DNA of 42,124 nucleotides from JAVZYK01 sp049699715 (GCA_049699715.1 JBNAVB010000007.1:1-42124); one strand, 5' to 3'. Positions 1 to 6,967 are shown, numbered from the stretch's first letter. Notes: generated by a model from the sequence alone, not told the origin. Program-made: numbers and translations.

Positions 1-2
1 AA

Positions 3-461
3 TGCCCTCTTAATGTAGTAATTCTTTCGCATAATAATGAAAGGGAATTTGCAAGACATTTGGTAATGCAAGAATACGCACAAAAAATTGATGCTTGGAT
101 AAAATCTGTAGATAGGGGTTTTTATGATGTTCCTTACACCTATAGGATCGGTAGTCCTAGTTCACTTGCTAGAGGCGGCGGGCATCAGAAATGGGCAAAA
201 TTTAACCCGGATTTCTTTATCAAAATAGGAAAAGATATCCTTGTAGTTGAAATAAAGTCTGATGAAGATGTTACTGAAGAGAATAAAGCCAAGCTTAAAT
301 ATGCGATTCAACATTTTACTGAACTTAACAAGAAGCAGAAGAAATTTAAATACCACTTTAAGTTTTTATCCCCTCAGGATTTCCCACAGTTCTTTGAAGC
401 TATAAAGGCTGGAAATTATGAGAAATACACCAGCAATCTCGAAGCTGAATTAAAAGAATAG
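3..461 (+). CDS. Type III restriction enzyme / DEAD-box helicase family protein, C-terminal part (5' end outside window)
   Basis: The frame is open from the first full codon of the window, so this is the C-terminal 152 residues of a longer gene. It reads CPLNVVILSHNNEREFARHL and then carries the block KIDAWIKSVDRGFYDVPYTY, typical of the C-terminal region of Type III Res subunits and related helicase-nucleases. 'NPDFFIK...DILVVEIK' is the PD-(D/E)xK nuclease core (P-D, then E-x-K), expected to make the DNA cut. Known of the family: an N-terminal SF2 helicase motor with this nuclease at the end, working with a Mod methyltransferase. The helicase and any Mod gene would lie upstream of the window, so whether the system is complete cannot be judged. 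A TTG at 60 is not a credible start because the family match continues upstream of it. Confidence 0.82.
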   Translation, partial: CPLNVVILSHNNEREFARHLVMQEYAQKIDAWIKSVDRGFYDVPYTYRIGSPSSLARGGGHQKWAKFNPDFFIKIGKDILVVEIKSDEDVTEENKAKLKYAIQHFTELNKKQKKFKYHFKFLSPQDFPQFFEAIKAGNYEKYTSNLEAELKE

Positions 462-520
462 CTTCTTTTAATTTAAGAAAATCATCACCCGTTATTGCGA
501 CAGAGAGGAAAATCGAAACA

Positions 521-528
521 TTTATAAA
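521..528 (+). promoter_or_regulatory. TATA box of the Fic toxin operon
   Basis: TTTATAAA is centred about 26 nt before the ATG at 551, the normal archaeal TATA-to-start-site spacing. The transcript would begin at or next to the start codon (leaderless). This supports 551 over the GTG at 545 as the start. Confidence 0.55.
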
Positions 529-550
529 TTACTTATTAATATTTGTGTGT

Positions 551-886
551 ATGGAAATTAGTAAGCTAGACCTGTTGAGGATCAACCATGGCTTTGGAGG
601 CAATTTGAGGAGCAGCTCTAGCATTGACTATGCTATTGACAAACAGAAAAATAAATGGCTAGGTCCTTACAAGCGATTGGCTTATTTTTTCCGAGCGATA
701 CTAGTAGATCATCCGTTTTCCGATGGCAATAAAAGGACAGCTGCTTTTATAGCTTTAGCTTTTGCAGAAGAAAATCATAAGCAAGTAGACAGAGATTTGC
801 TTTTACATCATATAGTGGCGATTGCAAAGAAGAATATAACAGATATAAAACAGATAGAATGGAGGTTGAAAACCTGTATAAAATGA
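551..886 (+). CDS. Fic/Doc family toxin (death-on-curing type)
   Basis: A 111-residue protein with the Fic signature HPFSDGNKR at residues 54-62, matching HPFx(D/E)GN(K/R)R. The His is the catalytic base, and the Gly-Asn-Lys-Arg loop binds the nucleotide phosphates. The family moves AMP or phosphate groups from NTPs onto target proteins; Doc phosphorylates EF-Tu and halts translation. The short length fits a stand-alone toxin. No N-terminal inhibitory motif is evident, so inhibition probably comes from a partner. The next gene starts inside its stop codon (ATGA, 883-886), so the two are translationally coupled as a toxin-first pair. Canonical Fic loop (DGN) rather than Doc (DxN) favours AMPylation, but the substrate cannot be inferred. 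Confidence 0.85.
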   Translation: MEISKLDLLRINHGFGGNLRSSSSIDYAIDKQKNKWLGPYKRLAYFFRAILVDHPFSDGNKRTAAFIALAFAEENHKQVDRDLLLHHIVAIAKKNITDIKQIEWRLKTCIK

Positions 887-1098
887 GAAAAAACGAAATA
901 AACAGAATTTTGAAAAAATATAGGGAGGTATTTGAAACCCTAGAACAATATGACCAGACAGGAGAGCTCCCTTTTCAGCGAAAGAGAATAGATACAACCC
1001 TATCAGTTGAAGCAATAAACAAATTAAAAAGACTCAGTAGAAAGACTGGAAAGCCAATCTCGAGAATAATTGAAGAAAAAATAAATAAAGAAAAATAA
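883..1098 (+). CDS. Ribbon-helix-helix protein, probable antitoxin/autorepressor of the Fic toxin
   Basis: A 71-residue basic protein. The C-terminal half (KRIDTTLSVEAINKLKRLS to SRIIEEKINK) has the CopG/Arc layout: a short strand with alternating polar residues (RIDTTL), helix A, a Gly turn (KTGKP) and helix B ending IIEEKI. The N-terminal half is a charged helix that could contact the toxin. ATG 883 overlaps the Fic stop as ATGA. An in-frame ATG at 859 would add eight residues, but GGAGG at 861-865 lies downstream of it, so 883 is preferred. Inferred role: neutralise Fic and repress the operon by DNA binding. An RHH partner is less usual for Fic proteins than Phd/AbrB-type or class I helical antitoxins. 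Confidence 0.7.
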   Translation: MRKNEINRILKKYREVFETLEQYDQTGELPFQRKRIDTTLSVEAINKLKRLSRKTGKPISRIIEEKINKEK

Positions 1099-1213
1099 AT
1101 AAAATATAAACCCTGTTCAAAGATTATCTAGAGGACTTTTAATTTTTATCAGTTTGTCTGCTTCGTAGAAAGTTTTGCTTCTCTTCCTAAAATTTCTAAT
1201 TTTATCTCTATTA

Positions 1214-1360
1214 TCAAGGAAAATCAAGGAAAGCGGTTTTTGCAAATTTCAAGAATCTATTGATGCAATAAATATAAGTTTTAACAGTTCTCTCGCTATA
1301 TCTTCTCCTTCTGCACTCTCTTTTTACGGCTTGTTCAATATCAACAGGAGCATAAACCAT
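1214..1360 (-). pseudogene. Tyrosine recombinase (XerA-like) N-terminal core-binding domain, truncated remnant
   Basis: Reading the minus strand from ATG 1360 gives a 48-residue peptide containing EQAVKRECRRRRYSERTVKT followed by YIYCINRFLKFAKT. This is the SAM-like N-terminal DNA-binding domain of archaeal XerA-type integrases (basic helix, 'YSxxTVKTY', then 'RFLKF'). A TGA stops it at 1214. No catalytic domain (R...HxxR...Y) follows in any frame I could read, so it is a dead fragment. It ends 38 bp from the left 179-bp direct repeat, which ties a past integration event to the neighbouring cassette. The match rests on pattern recognition over about 40 residues. Confidence 0.55.
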
Positions 1361-1394
1361 AAAATATAAATAGAAGTGACACTTTTATACCTTA

Positions 1395-1484
1395 TTATTC
1401 AGAAAAAGAACCAAAAACACGCTCCCCCCAACGACTAAAATATAGTTTGCCTTCAGCAGTTATTTTATATTCAGTAAGAAAAAA
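1395..1484 (-). pseudogene. Possible gene-end remnant inside the direct repeat (winged-helix-like C-terminus)
   Basis: On the minus strand 29 codons lie between a TAG (1485-1487) and TAA (1395-1397). They read like a winged-helix regulator end: FFLTEYKITAEGKLYF, then SRWGERVFGS. 'YKITAEGK' matches the usual 'Y.IT..Gk' wing-strand pattern. In the right repeat copy the frame does not stop at the matching place. It is too short for a firm call and may be chance. Confidence 0.22.
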
Positions 1485-1576
1485 CTACAGTGGCAAAAAA
1501 TTTTCAGCGCCCTCGCGACTTTGAGTTTTTGGGCTTCGCCCAACGTTGCACTAAAACTCAATCCCTCCAAGTATTC
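1398..1576. repeat. 179-bp direct repeat, left copy
   Basis: Base-for-base identical to 5825-6003 (constant offset 4427); the match breaks at 1397/5824 (A/T) and 1577/6004 (A/G). It contains a nested palindrome: TGAGTTTT (1522-1529) pairs with AAAACTCA (1553-1560), and inside lies TTGGGC-TTC-GCCCAA (1529-1543). The copies bracket the whole ArsR/ArsP redox operon in the same orientation. Confidence 0.95.
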
Positions 1577-1655
1577 AGGGTCGTCTAACACCGATTCATT
1601 TCAATCGCTCGGGCGCTTGCGGTTCGCTTCATTTCATTCCACTCCCGAAAACGCT

Positions 1656-1776
1656 CAAAAATTCTCGAATTTTTGGCGCACCAAAAACCTTTGGTTTTTG
1701 AGTGTTTTTCACTTTGCCATCTTCGTTATCCTCAAAAATCGGAGATTTTTGGGACCCCAGAAATCGCAGATTTCTG
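1656..1776. repeat. Series of four short perfect hairpins with 2-3 base loops
   Basis: Four hairpins with 8-9 bp perfect stems: 1656-1675 (CAAAAATTC, loop TC), 1682-1700 (CAAAAACC, loop TTT), 1733-1751 (CAAAAATC, loop GGA) and 1758-1776 (CAGAAATC, loop GCA). Their centres are about 25, 51 and 25 bp apart. A weaker one lies at 1810-1820 (TCAC-TTC-GTGA). The stems differ in sequence, so this is not a simple tandem repeat. Function is unknown. Confidence 0.75.
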
Positions 1777-1951
1777 TGGAATCGGAAAACGGAACGAGAA
1801 ATAAATCAATCACTTCGTGACTAATTCTAACAATGATTTCACCGCTCATTTCATTTGCCCAAATTTTTTCTTACTGACTGGGGGAGGTGGCTTTTTAGTC
1901 CTTCGGGCAGAGTCTCCTTCACAGAAAATATAATCTTTTTATTCCAAAACC

Positions 1952-1995
1952 TTTATAAATATTGATATTTTATAAATATTGATATATATCAATAT
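1952..1995 (+). promoter_or_regulatory. Promoter and palindromic operator of the redox/ArsP operon (probable ArsR site)
   Basis: A 17-bp unit (TTTATAAATATTGATAT) occurs twice back to back at 1952-1968 and 1969-1985, giving two TATA boxes and two TTGATAT half-sites. The second half-site is completed to a perfect 20-bp palindrome at 1976-1995 (TATTGATA / TATCAATA arms). ArsR/SmtB repressors bind this kind of AT-rich inverted repeat. The palindrome sits between the second TATA box and the predicted start near 1997-2003, so a bound repressor would block transcription. The ArsR encoded at 3793 is the obvious ligand-responsive repressor. Confidence 0.7.
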
Positions 1996-2015
1996 GTAAA
2001 TAGAAGGTGCTAACA

Positions 2016-2285
2016 ATGAAAGTGTTGAAATTTGGTGCGGTCTGGTGTTCTGGTTGTTTGGTTATGAGACCAAGATGGCAAGAAATTGAAAAGGAGAACC
2101 CTTGGCTAAAAACTGAATACTATGACTTTGACAAGGATAAAGAGGCTGTAAAAAAATGGAAGATTGACAAGAATCTGCCGACATTTGTCTTTCTGGACAA
2201 AAAAGGCAAGGAATTTCTCAGACTTCATGGAGAGCCATCCAAGGAGGAGCTTCTGAAAGTCATAAATGAGAATAAAGATAAGTAG
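2016..2285 (+). CDS. Thioredoxin-like protein, WCSGC active site
   Basis: An 89-residue single-domain thioredoxin fold. The active site W10-C11-S-G-C14 sits after the first strand (KFGAVW), and the cis-proline loop is in 'KNLPTFVFL'. No signal peptide, so cytoplasmic. Start 2016 has an SD-like GGTG about 8 nt upstream; the GTG at 2007 in frame is less likely. It is the first gene of the operon and is followed nine bases later by a close paralogue, so the two arose by tandem duplication. Inferred role: thiol reductant for arsenic/metalloid reduction or for the membrane CcdA-like partner two genes down. Canonical thioredoxins have CGPC; the SG dipeptide suggests a different redox potential or a dedicated partner. 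Confidence 0.8.
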   Translation: MKVLKFGAVWCSGCLVMRPRWQEIEKENPWLKTEYYDFDKDKEAVKKWKIDKNLPTFVFLDKKGKEFLRLHGEPSKEELLKVINENKDK

Positions 2286-2294
2286 GCGAAGAAT

Positions 2295-2564
2295 ATGAGA
2301 GTAATTGGGTTTGGAGCGGTGTGGTGTACTGTTTGTTTAGTTATGGAACCGAGATGGCGGGAGGTTGTTAAAGAAAATCCTTGGGTAAAACTGAAATGTT
2401 ATGACTATGACAAAGACAAGGAAATGGTAAAAAAATATAATATCAACAAAAATCTACCGATTGTTATTTTTCTCGACAAAAAAGACAGGGAAATTTTGAG
2501 ACTTGAAGGAGAGCACTCAAAGAAAGAAATCATGGAGTTAGTTAAAAAATATAAAAATAAGTAA
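2295..2564 (+). CDS. Thioredoxin-like protein, WCTVC active site (paralogue of the preceding gene)
   Basis: 89 residues, co-linear with its upstream neighbour along the whole length (W10-C11-T-V-C14; 'LVMEPRWREV' against 'LVMRPRWQEI'; same Asp/Lys-rich middle; 'NKNLPIVIFLDKKD'). It has no signal peptide. The duplicate differs exactly between the active-site cysteines (TV instead of SG), suggesting the pair divided roles rather than being redundant. Its stop codon overlaps the next start (TAATG), so it is translationally coupled to the membrane thioredoxin-CcdA gene. Confidence 0.78.
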   Translation: MRVIGFGAVWCTVCLVMEPRWREVVKENPWVKLKCYDYDKDKEMVKKYNINKNLPIVIFLDKKDREILRLEGEHSKKEIMELVKKYKNK

Positions 2565-3784
2565 TGATTCACATGAAAAAATTAATTTCATTTTTATTAT
2601 TCGGCATATTAATATTTTCAGTATTCAGTTCTTTAGCATCAGCTCAAAATATAAATATAACTGAATCAGGAGAGGTTAATGTCTATTTCTTTTGGGCAGA
2701 TGGTTGTCCTCACTGTTCTGCTGAAAAAGTTTTCTTGGCAAAGCTTGAGCAAAAGTATGAACATATAGACATTCATAGTTTGGAGGTAACAAAAAGCAGG
2801 GAAAATGCTGAATTATTGGCAAAAGTTGGGAGAGAGCTAAATGCTGATGTTTCTGGTGTTCCTTTTACAGTGGTTGGCGAGCAGTATTTTATTGGATGGT
2901 ATAATGAAGAAACTACTGGCAAAGCTATTGAAGATGCAATCCAATGCGTAATTAAAAATCATTGCCATGATGTTGTTAGTGGCTTAATAACTCCAATAAC
3001 ACAAAAAGAACAACCAATAAGCAGTAAGACAATACCTGAAAAATTAAACCTGCCTATTCTTGGAGAAGTGGAAACGAAAAATGTTTCCTTGCCTGTTTTG
3101 ACAATTCTTATCGGAGCACTTGACGGATTTAATCCATGCGCTATGTGGGTTTTGCTGTTCTTGATTTCATTGCTTTTCGGAATGCAGAATAAAAAGAAGA
3201 TGTGGATTTTTGGAAGTGTCTTTATTGCTGCCTCAGCATTTGTATATTTCTTGTTTATGGCGGCTTGGCTTAATATTTTTTTATTTCTCGGATTTGTGTT
3301 TTGGGTTAGGTTAATAATCGGCGGAGTTGCACTTTGGGCTGCATATTACAACCTCAAAGAATATTTTACAAATCCTTCGAGTGGGTGCAAAGTTACAGGT
3401 GAAAAGAAAAGACAGAAGGTTTTTGAGAATCTTAAGAAAATAATCCAAGAAAGACACGTCGTTATTGCCCTTCTCGGCTTGATTGTCTTGGCTTTTGCTG
3501 TAAATCTTGTTGAATTAATTTGTTCTACCGGATTGCCTGCAGTTTATACGCAAATACTGGCATTAAATAATCTACCATCATGGCAGTATTATTCTTATCT
3601 CGCACTTTACATTTTCATTTTTATTCTTGACGATTTGATTGTATTCTTTATCGCAATGTATACATTACAACTTACAGGCATCTCAACTAGATATAGCAGA
3701 CTATCTCATTTAATTGGTGGAATTGTTATGTTGATAATTGGAATATTGATGATACTCAGGCCTGAACTATTAATGTTTGGTTAG
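2564..3784 (+). CDS. Secreted-side thioredoxin domain fused to CcdA/DsbD-like membrane domain
   Basis: 406 residues. An N-terminal signal sequence (MKKLISFLLFG... to SLASA) is followed by an extracytoplasmic thioredoxin-like domain with CPHC ('FFWADGCPHCSAEK', about residues 43-54) and a cis-Pro ('SGVPFTVV'). From about residue 175 come six or so membrane spans. The first holds 'GALDGFNPCAMWVLLF' and a later one 'NLVELICSTGLPA'; a Cys in each matches the reducible pair of the CcdA/DsbD/ScsB superfamily, which carries electrons across the membrane. Start may be 2564 (overlapping the upstream stop) or 2573 (MKK). Inferred role: take electrons from the cytoplasmic thioredoxins and deliver them outside. 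A fusion of this layout is common near metal-stress genes. Confidence 0.82.
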   Translation: MIHMKKLISFLLFGILIFSVFSSLASAQNINITESGEVNVYFFWADGCPHCSAEKVFLAKLEQKYEHIDIHSLEVTKSRENAELLAKVGRELNADVSGVPFTVVGEQYFIGWYNEETTGKAIEDAIQCVIKNHCHDVVSGLITPITQKEQPISSKTIPEKLNLPILGEVETKNVSLPVLTILIGALDGFNPCAMWVLLFLISLLFGMQNKKKMWIFGSVFIAASAFVYFLFMAAWLNIFLFLGFVFWVRLIIGGVALWAAYYNLKEYFTNPSSGCKVTGEKKRQKVFENLKKIIQERHVVIALLGLIVLAFAVNLVELICSTGLPAVYTQILALNNLPSWQYYSYLALYIFIFILDDLIVFFIAMYTLQLTGISTRYSRLSHLIGGIVMLIIGILMILRPELLMFG

Positions 3785-3792
3785 GTGTTAAA

Positions 3793-4119
3793 ATGAATGA
3801 AAAAGAAACAATAAATATATTGAAGGCACTTTCAGATGGAACTCGGCTAAGAATAGTAGAATTTCTTTTGGATGGCGAAAAATGTGTTTGCGAGATATTT
3901 CCTCATGTAAAAAGAACTCAATCAACAACCTCAATACAATTATCTAAGCTTGAAAATGCAAAAATCTTAGAGTCAAGAAAAGAGGGGAAAAAAGTTTTTT
4001 ACAAAATAAAAGATTATAGGGTGTGCGATATTTTCAAGGCATTAGGATATGCCAAAGACAAGATTTTGAAAGAATCTTGTTGTATGAAAGGAGGATGTAG
4101 AGATGGATCAAAAAAATAA
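3793..4119 (+). CDS. arsR: ArsR/SmtB family metal(loid)-responsive repressor
   Basis: 108-residue winged-helix protein. 'ALSDGTRLRIVEFL' is the typical first helices, C31-V-C33 ('GEKCVCEIF') is the alpha-3 As(III) thiolate pair of classical ArsR, and 'SIQLSKLENAKILESRKEGK' to 'VFYKI' is the recognition helix and wing. The C-terminal tail has C96-C97 and C102 ('ESCCMKGGC'), resembling the alternative three-cysteine As(III) site of some ArsR proteins. Both sets in one protein is notable. Expected action: bind the palindrome at 1976-1995 and release on arsenite/antimonite. It sits mid-operon, so it would regulate itself. The next gene begins inside it. Confidence 0.9.
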   Translation: MNEKETINILKALSDGTRLRIVEFLLDGEKCVCEIFPHVKRTQSTTSIQLSKLENAKILESRKEGKKVFYKIKDYRVCDIFKALGYAKDKILKESCCMKGGCRDGSKK

Positions 4120-4448
4120 AATCGATGAATGGAAAGGAATACCAAGAGAAGAAATAAAATGGAGTCCAAAGATTGATGAGAAGAAATGCACTGGCTGTGG
4201 CATGTGCATCACTTCTTGTGGAAGAAATGTTTTTGATTTTGACAAGAAAAAGAATAAGTCAATTGTTGCAAAGCCTATGCAATGCATGGTTGGTTGCACT
4301 TCTTGTGAAGTTTGGTGTGTTTTCAATGCTATCACTTTTCCTGATAAGCAGTATGTCAAAGATTTGATTAAGAGAAAAGGGGTTTTGGAAATTGCGAAAA
4401 AACAACTTGATGTTAAATTGGAAAATAAATCTGTTGTGGAGGGGAAGA

Positions 4449-4459
<11 letters not shown>
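4103..4459 (+). CDS. Two-cluster [4Fe-4S] ferredoxin of the ArsP-type operon
   Basis: 118 residues with eight conserved cysteines: C29, C32, C35, C39 (CTGCGMCITSC) and C61, C65, C68, C72 (CMVGCTSCEVWC). The second set is CxxxCxxCxxxC rather than the classical CxxCxxCxxxC. N-terminal 'IPREEIKWSPKID' is a recurring feature of ferredoxins next to COG0701 permeases. Start 4103 is supported by GGAGG at 4090-4094 and overlaps the arsR end by 17 bp. Cytoplasmic electron carrier. Whether it reduces the glutaredoxin-like protein, the thioredoxins or an unlinked enzyme is not visible here. Confidence 0.88.
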
Positions 4460-4676
<217 letters not shown>

Positions 4677-4677
4677 T

Positions 4678-5790
4678 ATGGAAAAAAAAGATTGGAGTTT
4701 GATGTTTTGGATAGCATTAGTATTTGCTATATTTTACTTTATCCCGCCAAATAGCGATTGGTTCAATAATTCTGTTTTAAGCGGAATAAACCTTCTTGGA
4801 GAATATGCAAAACAGCATGTTTTAACTTGTTTACTTCCTGCCCTGTTTATAGCTGGTGCAATTTCAGTTTTTATTAAAAAAGAAAAAGTAATGAAGTATC
4901 TTGGGCATGAAGCAAAGAAGTATGTCTCTTATGGTGTTGCTTCTGTTTCTGGTGCAATACTTGCAGTTTGTTCATGCACAATATTGCCCTTATTTGCAGG
5001 AATTAGAAAAAGAGGAGCTGGCTTAGGCCCAGCAGTAACTTTTTTATTCGCAGGTCCTGCCATCAACATAGCAGCAATATTCTTGACAATGTCTGTTTTA
5101 GGTTTGAAAATCGGTTTGGCAAGGGTATTTTTTGCTGTTTTAATCTCAATTCTTGCAGGTTTGACCATGCAGTTTATATTCAGGGAAAAGGTTGAAAAAG
5201 AAAAATTGATAATTCAGGAAACCGAAGAATCAAAAGTTTCAAATATTGTATTGGGTTTGTTCTTTGTTCTGCTCGTTGGCGTTTTGGTTGTGAATGGTTT
5301 GCAAATAAATCCTTTATTGAAATTCTCTTTAATTGGATTTTTTACATTAGGGGTAATCCTTATTGTGTTATTTAAATTCAGGAACCACTCCACAAAAATG
5401 TGGCTTGAAGAGACTTGGAATTTTGCTAAGATTCTCTTGCCTCTTTTGTTTATAGGTGTTTTTGTTGCAGGTTTTATAATGCCTCTGCTTCCTCAGAGTT
5501 TAATTGAAAATTTATTCGGGCAAAATAATCTTATCGGGAATTTAATTGCTTCCGTATTTGGAGCATTTATGTATTTTTCAACATTAACAGAAATTCCTAT
5601 CTTACAAGCGTTAATCGCGAAGGGAATGGCATCCGGTCCAGCTCTTGCTTTACTTCTTTCAGGTCCAAGTTTGAGTTTGCCTAGTATGCTAGTCATAAGA
5701 AAGGTTTTAGGAACAAAGAAAACTGGTGTTTATGTTTTAATCGTAATAATCTACTCAACAATTGCAGGATTGATTTTTGGTTTGTTGTAA
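4678..5790 (+). CDS. ArsP/COG0701 family permease
   Basis: 370 residues with about ten membrane spans. Two repeat-like halves carry the hallmark segments: 'AILAVCSCTILPLFAGIRKRG' (C98-x-C100) in the first and 'SGPSLSLPSMLVIRKVLG' in the second. This is the DUF318/ArsP_1 family, which exports trivalent organoarsenicals in characterised bacterial members; relatives handle Cu/Zn. The start lies one base after the upstream stop. The charged loop around residues 168-190 links the halves. Together with ArsR it makes the operon a metal(loid)-resistance module, but no arsenate reductase (ArsC) or ArsM is present, so the true substrate is open. Confidence 0.88.
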   Translation: MEKKDWSLMFWIALVFAIFYFIPPNSDWFNNSVLSGINLLGEYAKQHVLTCLLPALFIAGAISVFIKKEKVMKYLGHEAKKYVSYGVASVSGAILAVCSCTILPLFAGIRKRGAGLGPAVTFLFAGPAINIAAIFLTMSVLGLKIGLARVFFAVLISILAGLTMQFIFREKVEKEKLIIQETEESKVSNIVLGLFFVLLVGVLVVNGLQINPLLKFSLIGFFTLGVILIVLFKFRNHSTKMWLEETWNFAKILLPLLFIGVFVAGFIMPLLPQSLIENLFGQNNLIGNLIASVFGAFMYFSTLTEIPILQALIAKGMASGPALALLLSGPSLSLPSMLVIRKVLGTKKTGVYVLIVIIYSTIAGLIFGLL

Positions 5791-5824
5791 AATCCCGCCC
5801 ATGTTTCGTTCCCACCAGTTCTTT

Positions 5825-6003
5825 TTCAGAAAAAGAACCAAAAACACGCTCCCCCCAACGACTAAAATATAGTTTGCCTTCAGCAGTTATTTTATATTCA
5901 GTAAGAAAAAACTACAGTGGCAAAAAATTTTCAGCGCCCTCGCGACTTTGAGTTTTTGGGCTTCGCCCAACGTTGCACTAAAACTCAATCCCTCCAAGTA
6001 TTC
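5825..6003. repeat. 179-bp direct repeat, right copy
   Basis: Identical to 1398-1576 in the same orientation. It starts 34 bp after the permease stop codon. The perfect identity in non-coding DNA implies a recent duplication or ongoing recombination between the copies, which would excise a 4427-bp circle carrying the whole operon. Confidence 0.95.
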
Positions 6004-6127
6004 GGGAGAAATGAACAGCAATTAAGAGATTACGAAACCTTGCAGGTTTCTTCATCCAAATTCCTCGCTTATCTATTATTTTTTATTTTGGCTCGGAACT
6101 TCTCTTAATCGCATAGGTTCAACGCAA

Positions 6128-6164
6128 TTCAAAGTGCCTCGCATTTAATTTTGTCCGCTTCCGC
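6128..6164 (+). repeat. Left arm of composite inverted repeat around the TIM-barrel gene
   Basis: TTCAAAGTGCC (6128-6138) and TCCGCTTCCGC (6154-6164), 15 bp apart, are the exact reverse complements of GGCACTTTGAA (6996-7006) and GCGGAAGCGGA (6967-6977) on the far side of the gene at 6209-6967. Confidence 0.8.
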
Positions 6165-6208
6165 TTTTAATCGCTATATTTATATAATCTTATAATCTAA
6201 CTAAAGTT

Positions 6209-6967
6209 ATGAAAATAGGTTTTCCCAATAATCCAAGGAAAGATATACTTGAAGAAGTTGAATGGATAGGTAGAAATGGTTTTGATTTCGTAGATTTATT
6301 TCTTGAAGAAGATAAAGCAGTTCCAGAAAAAATTGATGTTTACAAGTTAAAAAAACTTCTTCAAAAATATAAACTTGATGTTGTTGGTCATACTGCTTGG
6401 TATTTGCCAATTGGCTCCCCTGTAAAAGCTCTCCGAAAAACTTCTATTTCTGAAGCTAAAAGATATTTTGAAGTTTTCTCCAAACTTAATGTGAAATATG
6501 TAACTATTCATGCCAATTGGCCACCCGGAATGTTTTCAACAAAAGAGGGAATAAAATTTCAGGTTGAAACACTCAAAAAATTAGTGAATGAAGCTAAAAA
6601 ATATAATATCAATCTTGTTTACGAACCAATAGATACTTGGCAAGATGATATAAAAAGTGTTTCTGAAATTTTAAAGAAAGTTCCAAATCTATATCTGCAT
6701 ATTGATATTGGTCATGTAAATCTCTTTGGCAGGAAACCAGAACAATTTATCAAAAAATTTCATAAGAAACTAAAACACATACATTTACATGACAATAATG
6801 GTGAAAAAGATTTACATATCCCTATGGGAACAGGCAATATTAATTGGGAAAATCTAATAAAAATTCTGAAAAAATATTACAATAGAACAATAACTTTAGA
6901 GATATTTTCTAAAGATAAAGATTATGTTTTATTGAGTAAAGATAAGCTTAGAAAATTATGGAAGTAG
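6209..6967 (+). CDS. Sugar phosphate isomerase/epimerase-like TIM-barrel protein (AP endonuclease 2 superfamily)
   Basis: 252 residues of the COG1082 xylose-isomerase-like barrel. Visible barrel strands with candidate metal ligands: 'VVGHTAWYL' (about residues 58-66), 'YVTIHANWP', 'NLVYEPIDTW' (Glu), 'LYLHIDIGHVN' (Asp/His), 'KHIHLHDNN' (His/Asp) and 'ITLEIF' (Glu). The family covers sugar isomerases, epimerases and Endo IV-like enzymes; the substrate cannot be read from sequence. It is a single-gene unit with no operon partners, bracketed by an inverted repeat whose right arm begins at the last base of its stop codon, in the same hairpin-rich region as the ArsP cassette, so horizontal acquisition is likely. 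Confidence 0.8.
   Translation: MKIGFPNNPRKDILEEVEWIGRNGFDFVDLFLEEDKAVPEKIDVYKLKKLLQKYKLDVVGHTAWYLPIGSPVKALRKTSISEAKRYFEVFSKLNVKYVTIHANWPPGMFSTKEGIKFQVETLKKLVNEAKKYNINLVYEPIDTWQDDIKSVSEILKKVPNLYLHIDIGHVNLFGRKPEQFIKKFHKKLKHIHLHDNNGEKDLHIPMGTGNINWENLIKILKKYYNRTITLEIFSKDKDYVLLSKDKLRKLWK

Larger units (their letters stand above)
1099..2015. other. 917-bp spacer: integrase remnant, direct repeat copy 1, hairpin series, operator-promoter
   Basis: No intact gene is visible. In order it holds the integrase fragment (1214-1360), the left 179-bp direct repeat (1398-1576), a hairpin-rich stretch (about 1590-1820) and the promoter/operator of the redox operon (1952-1995). A 14-bp inverted repeat pairs 1471-1484 (TCAGTAAGAAAAAA) with 1864-1877. 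Frames open on the plus strand at 1175-1369 and 1521-1820 translate into low-complexity, hairpin-derived peptides and are not credible genes. Confidence 0.7.
5791..6208. other. 418-bp spacer: direct repeat copy 2, hairpin, left inverted-repeat arm, promoter
   Basis: No gene seen. It contains the right 179-bp repeat (5825-6003), a hairpin GAAACCT-TGC-AGGTTTC (6034-6050), the left arm of the inverted repeat around the next gene (6128-6164), and an AT-rich TATA-like stretch (about 6176-6187) before the ATG at 6209. Confidence 0.7.

Noticed and set aside
1656..1776. CRISPR array
   Set aside because: Stems differ in sequence and the spacing is too short; there are no identical repeats with unique spacers and no cas genes.
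1175..1820. Plus-strand open frames at 1175-1369 and 1521-1820
   Set aside because: They overlap the integrase remnant, the repeat and the hairpins; the peptides are composed of hairpin-derived repeats with no family resemblance or ribosome site.
4392..4448. Longer start for the glutaredoxin-like gene
   Set aside because: It lies inside the ferredoxin gene; ATG 4449 has a strong Shine-Dalgarno and a normal family start.
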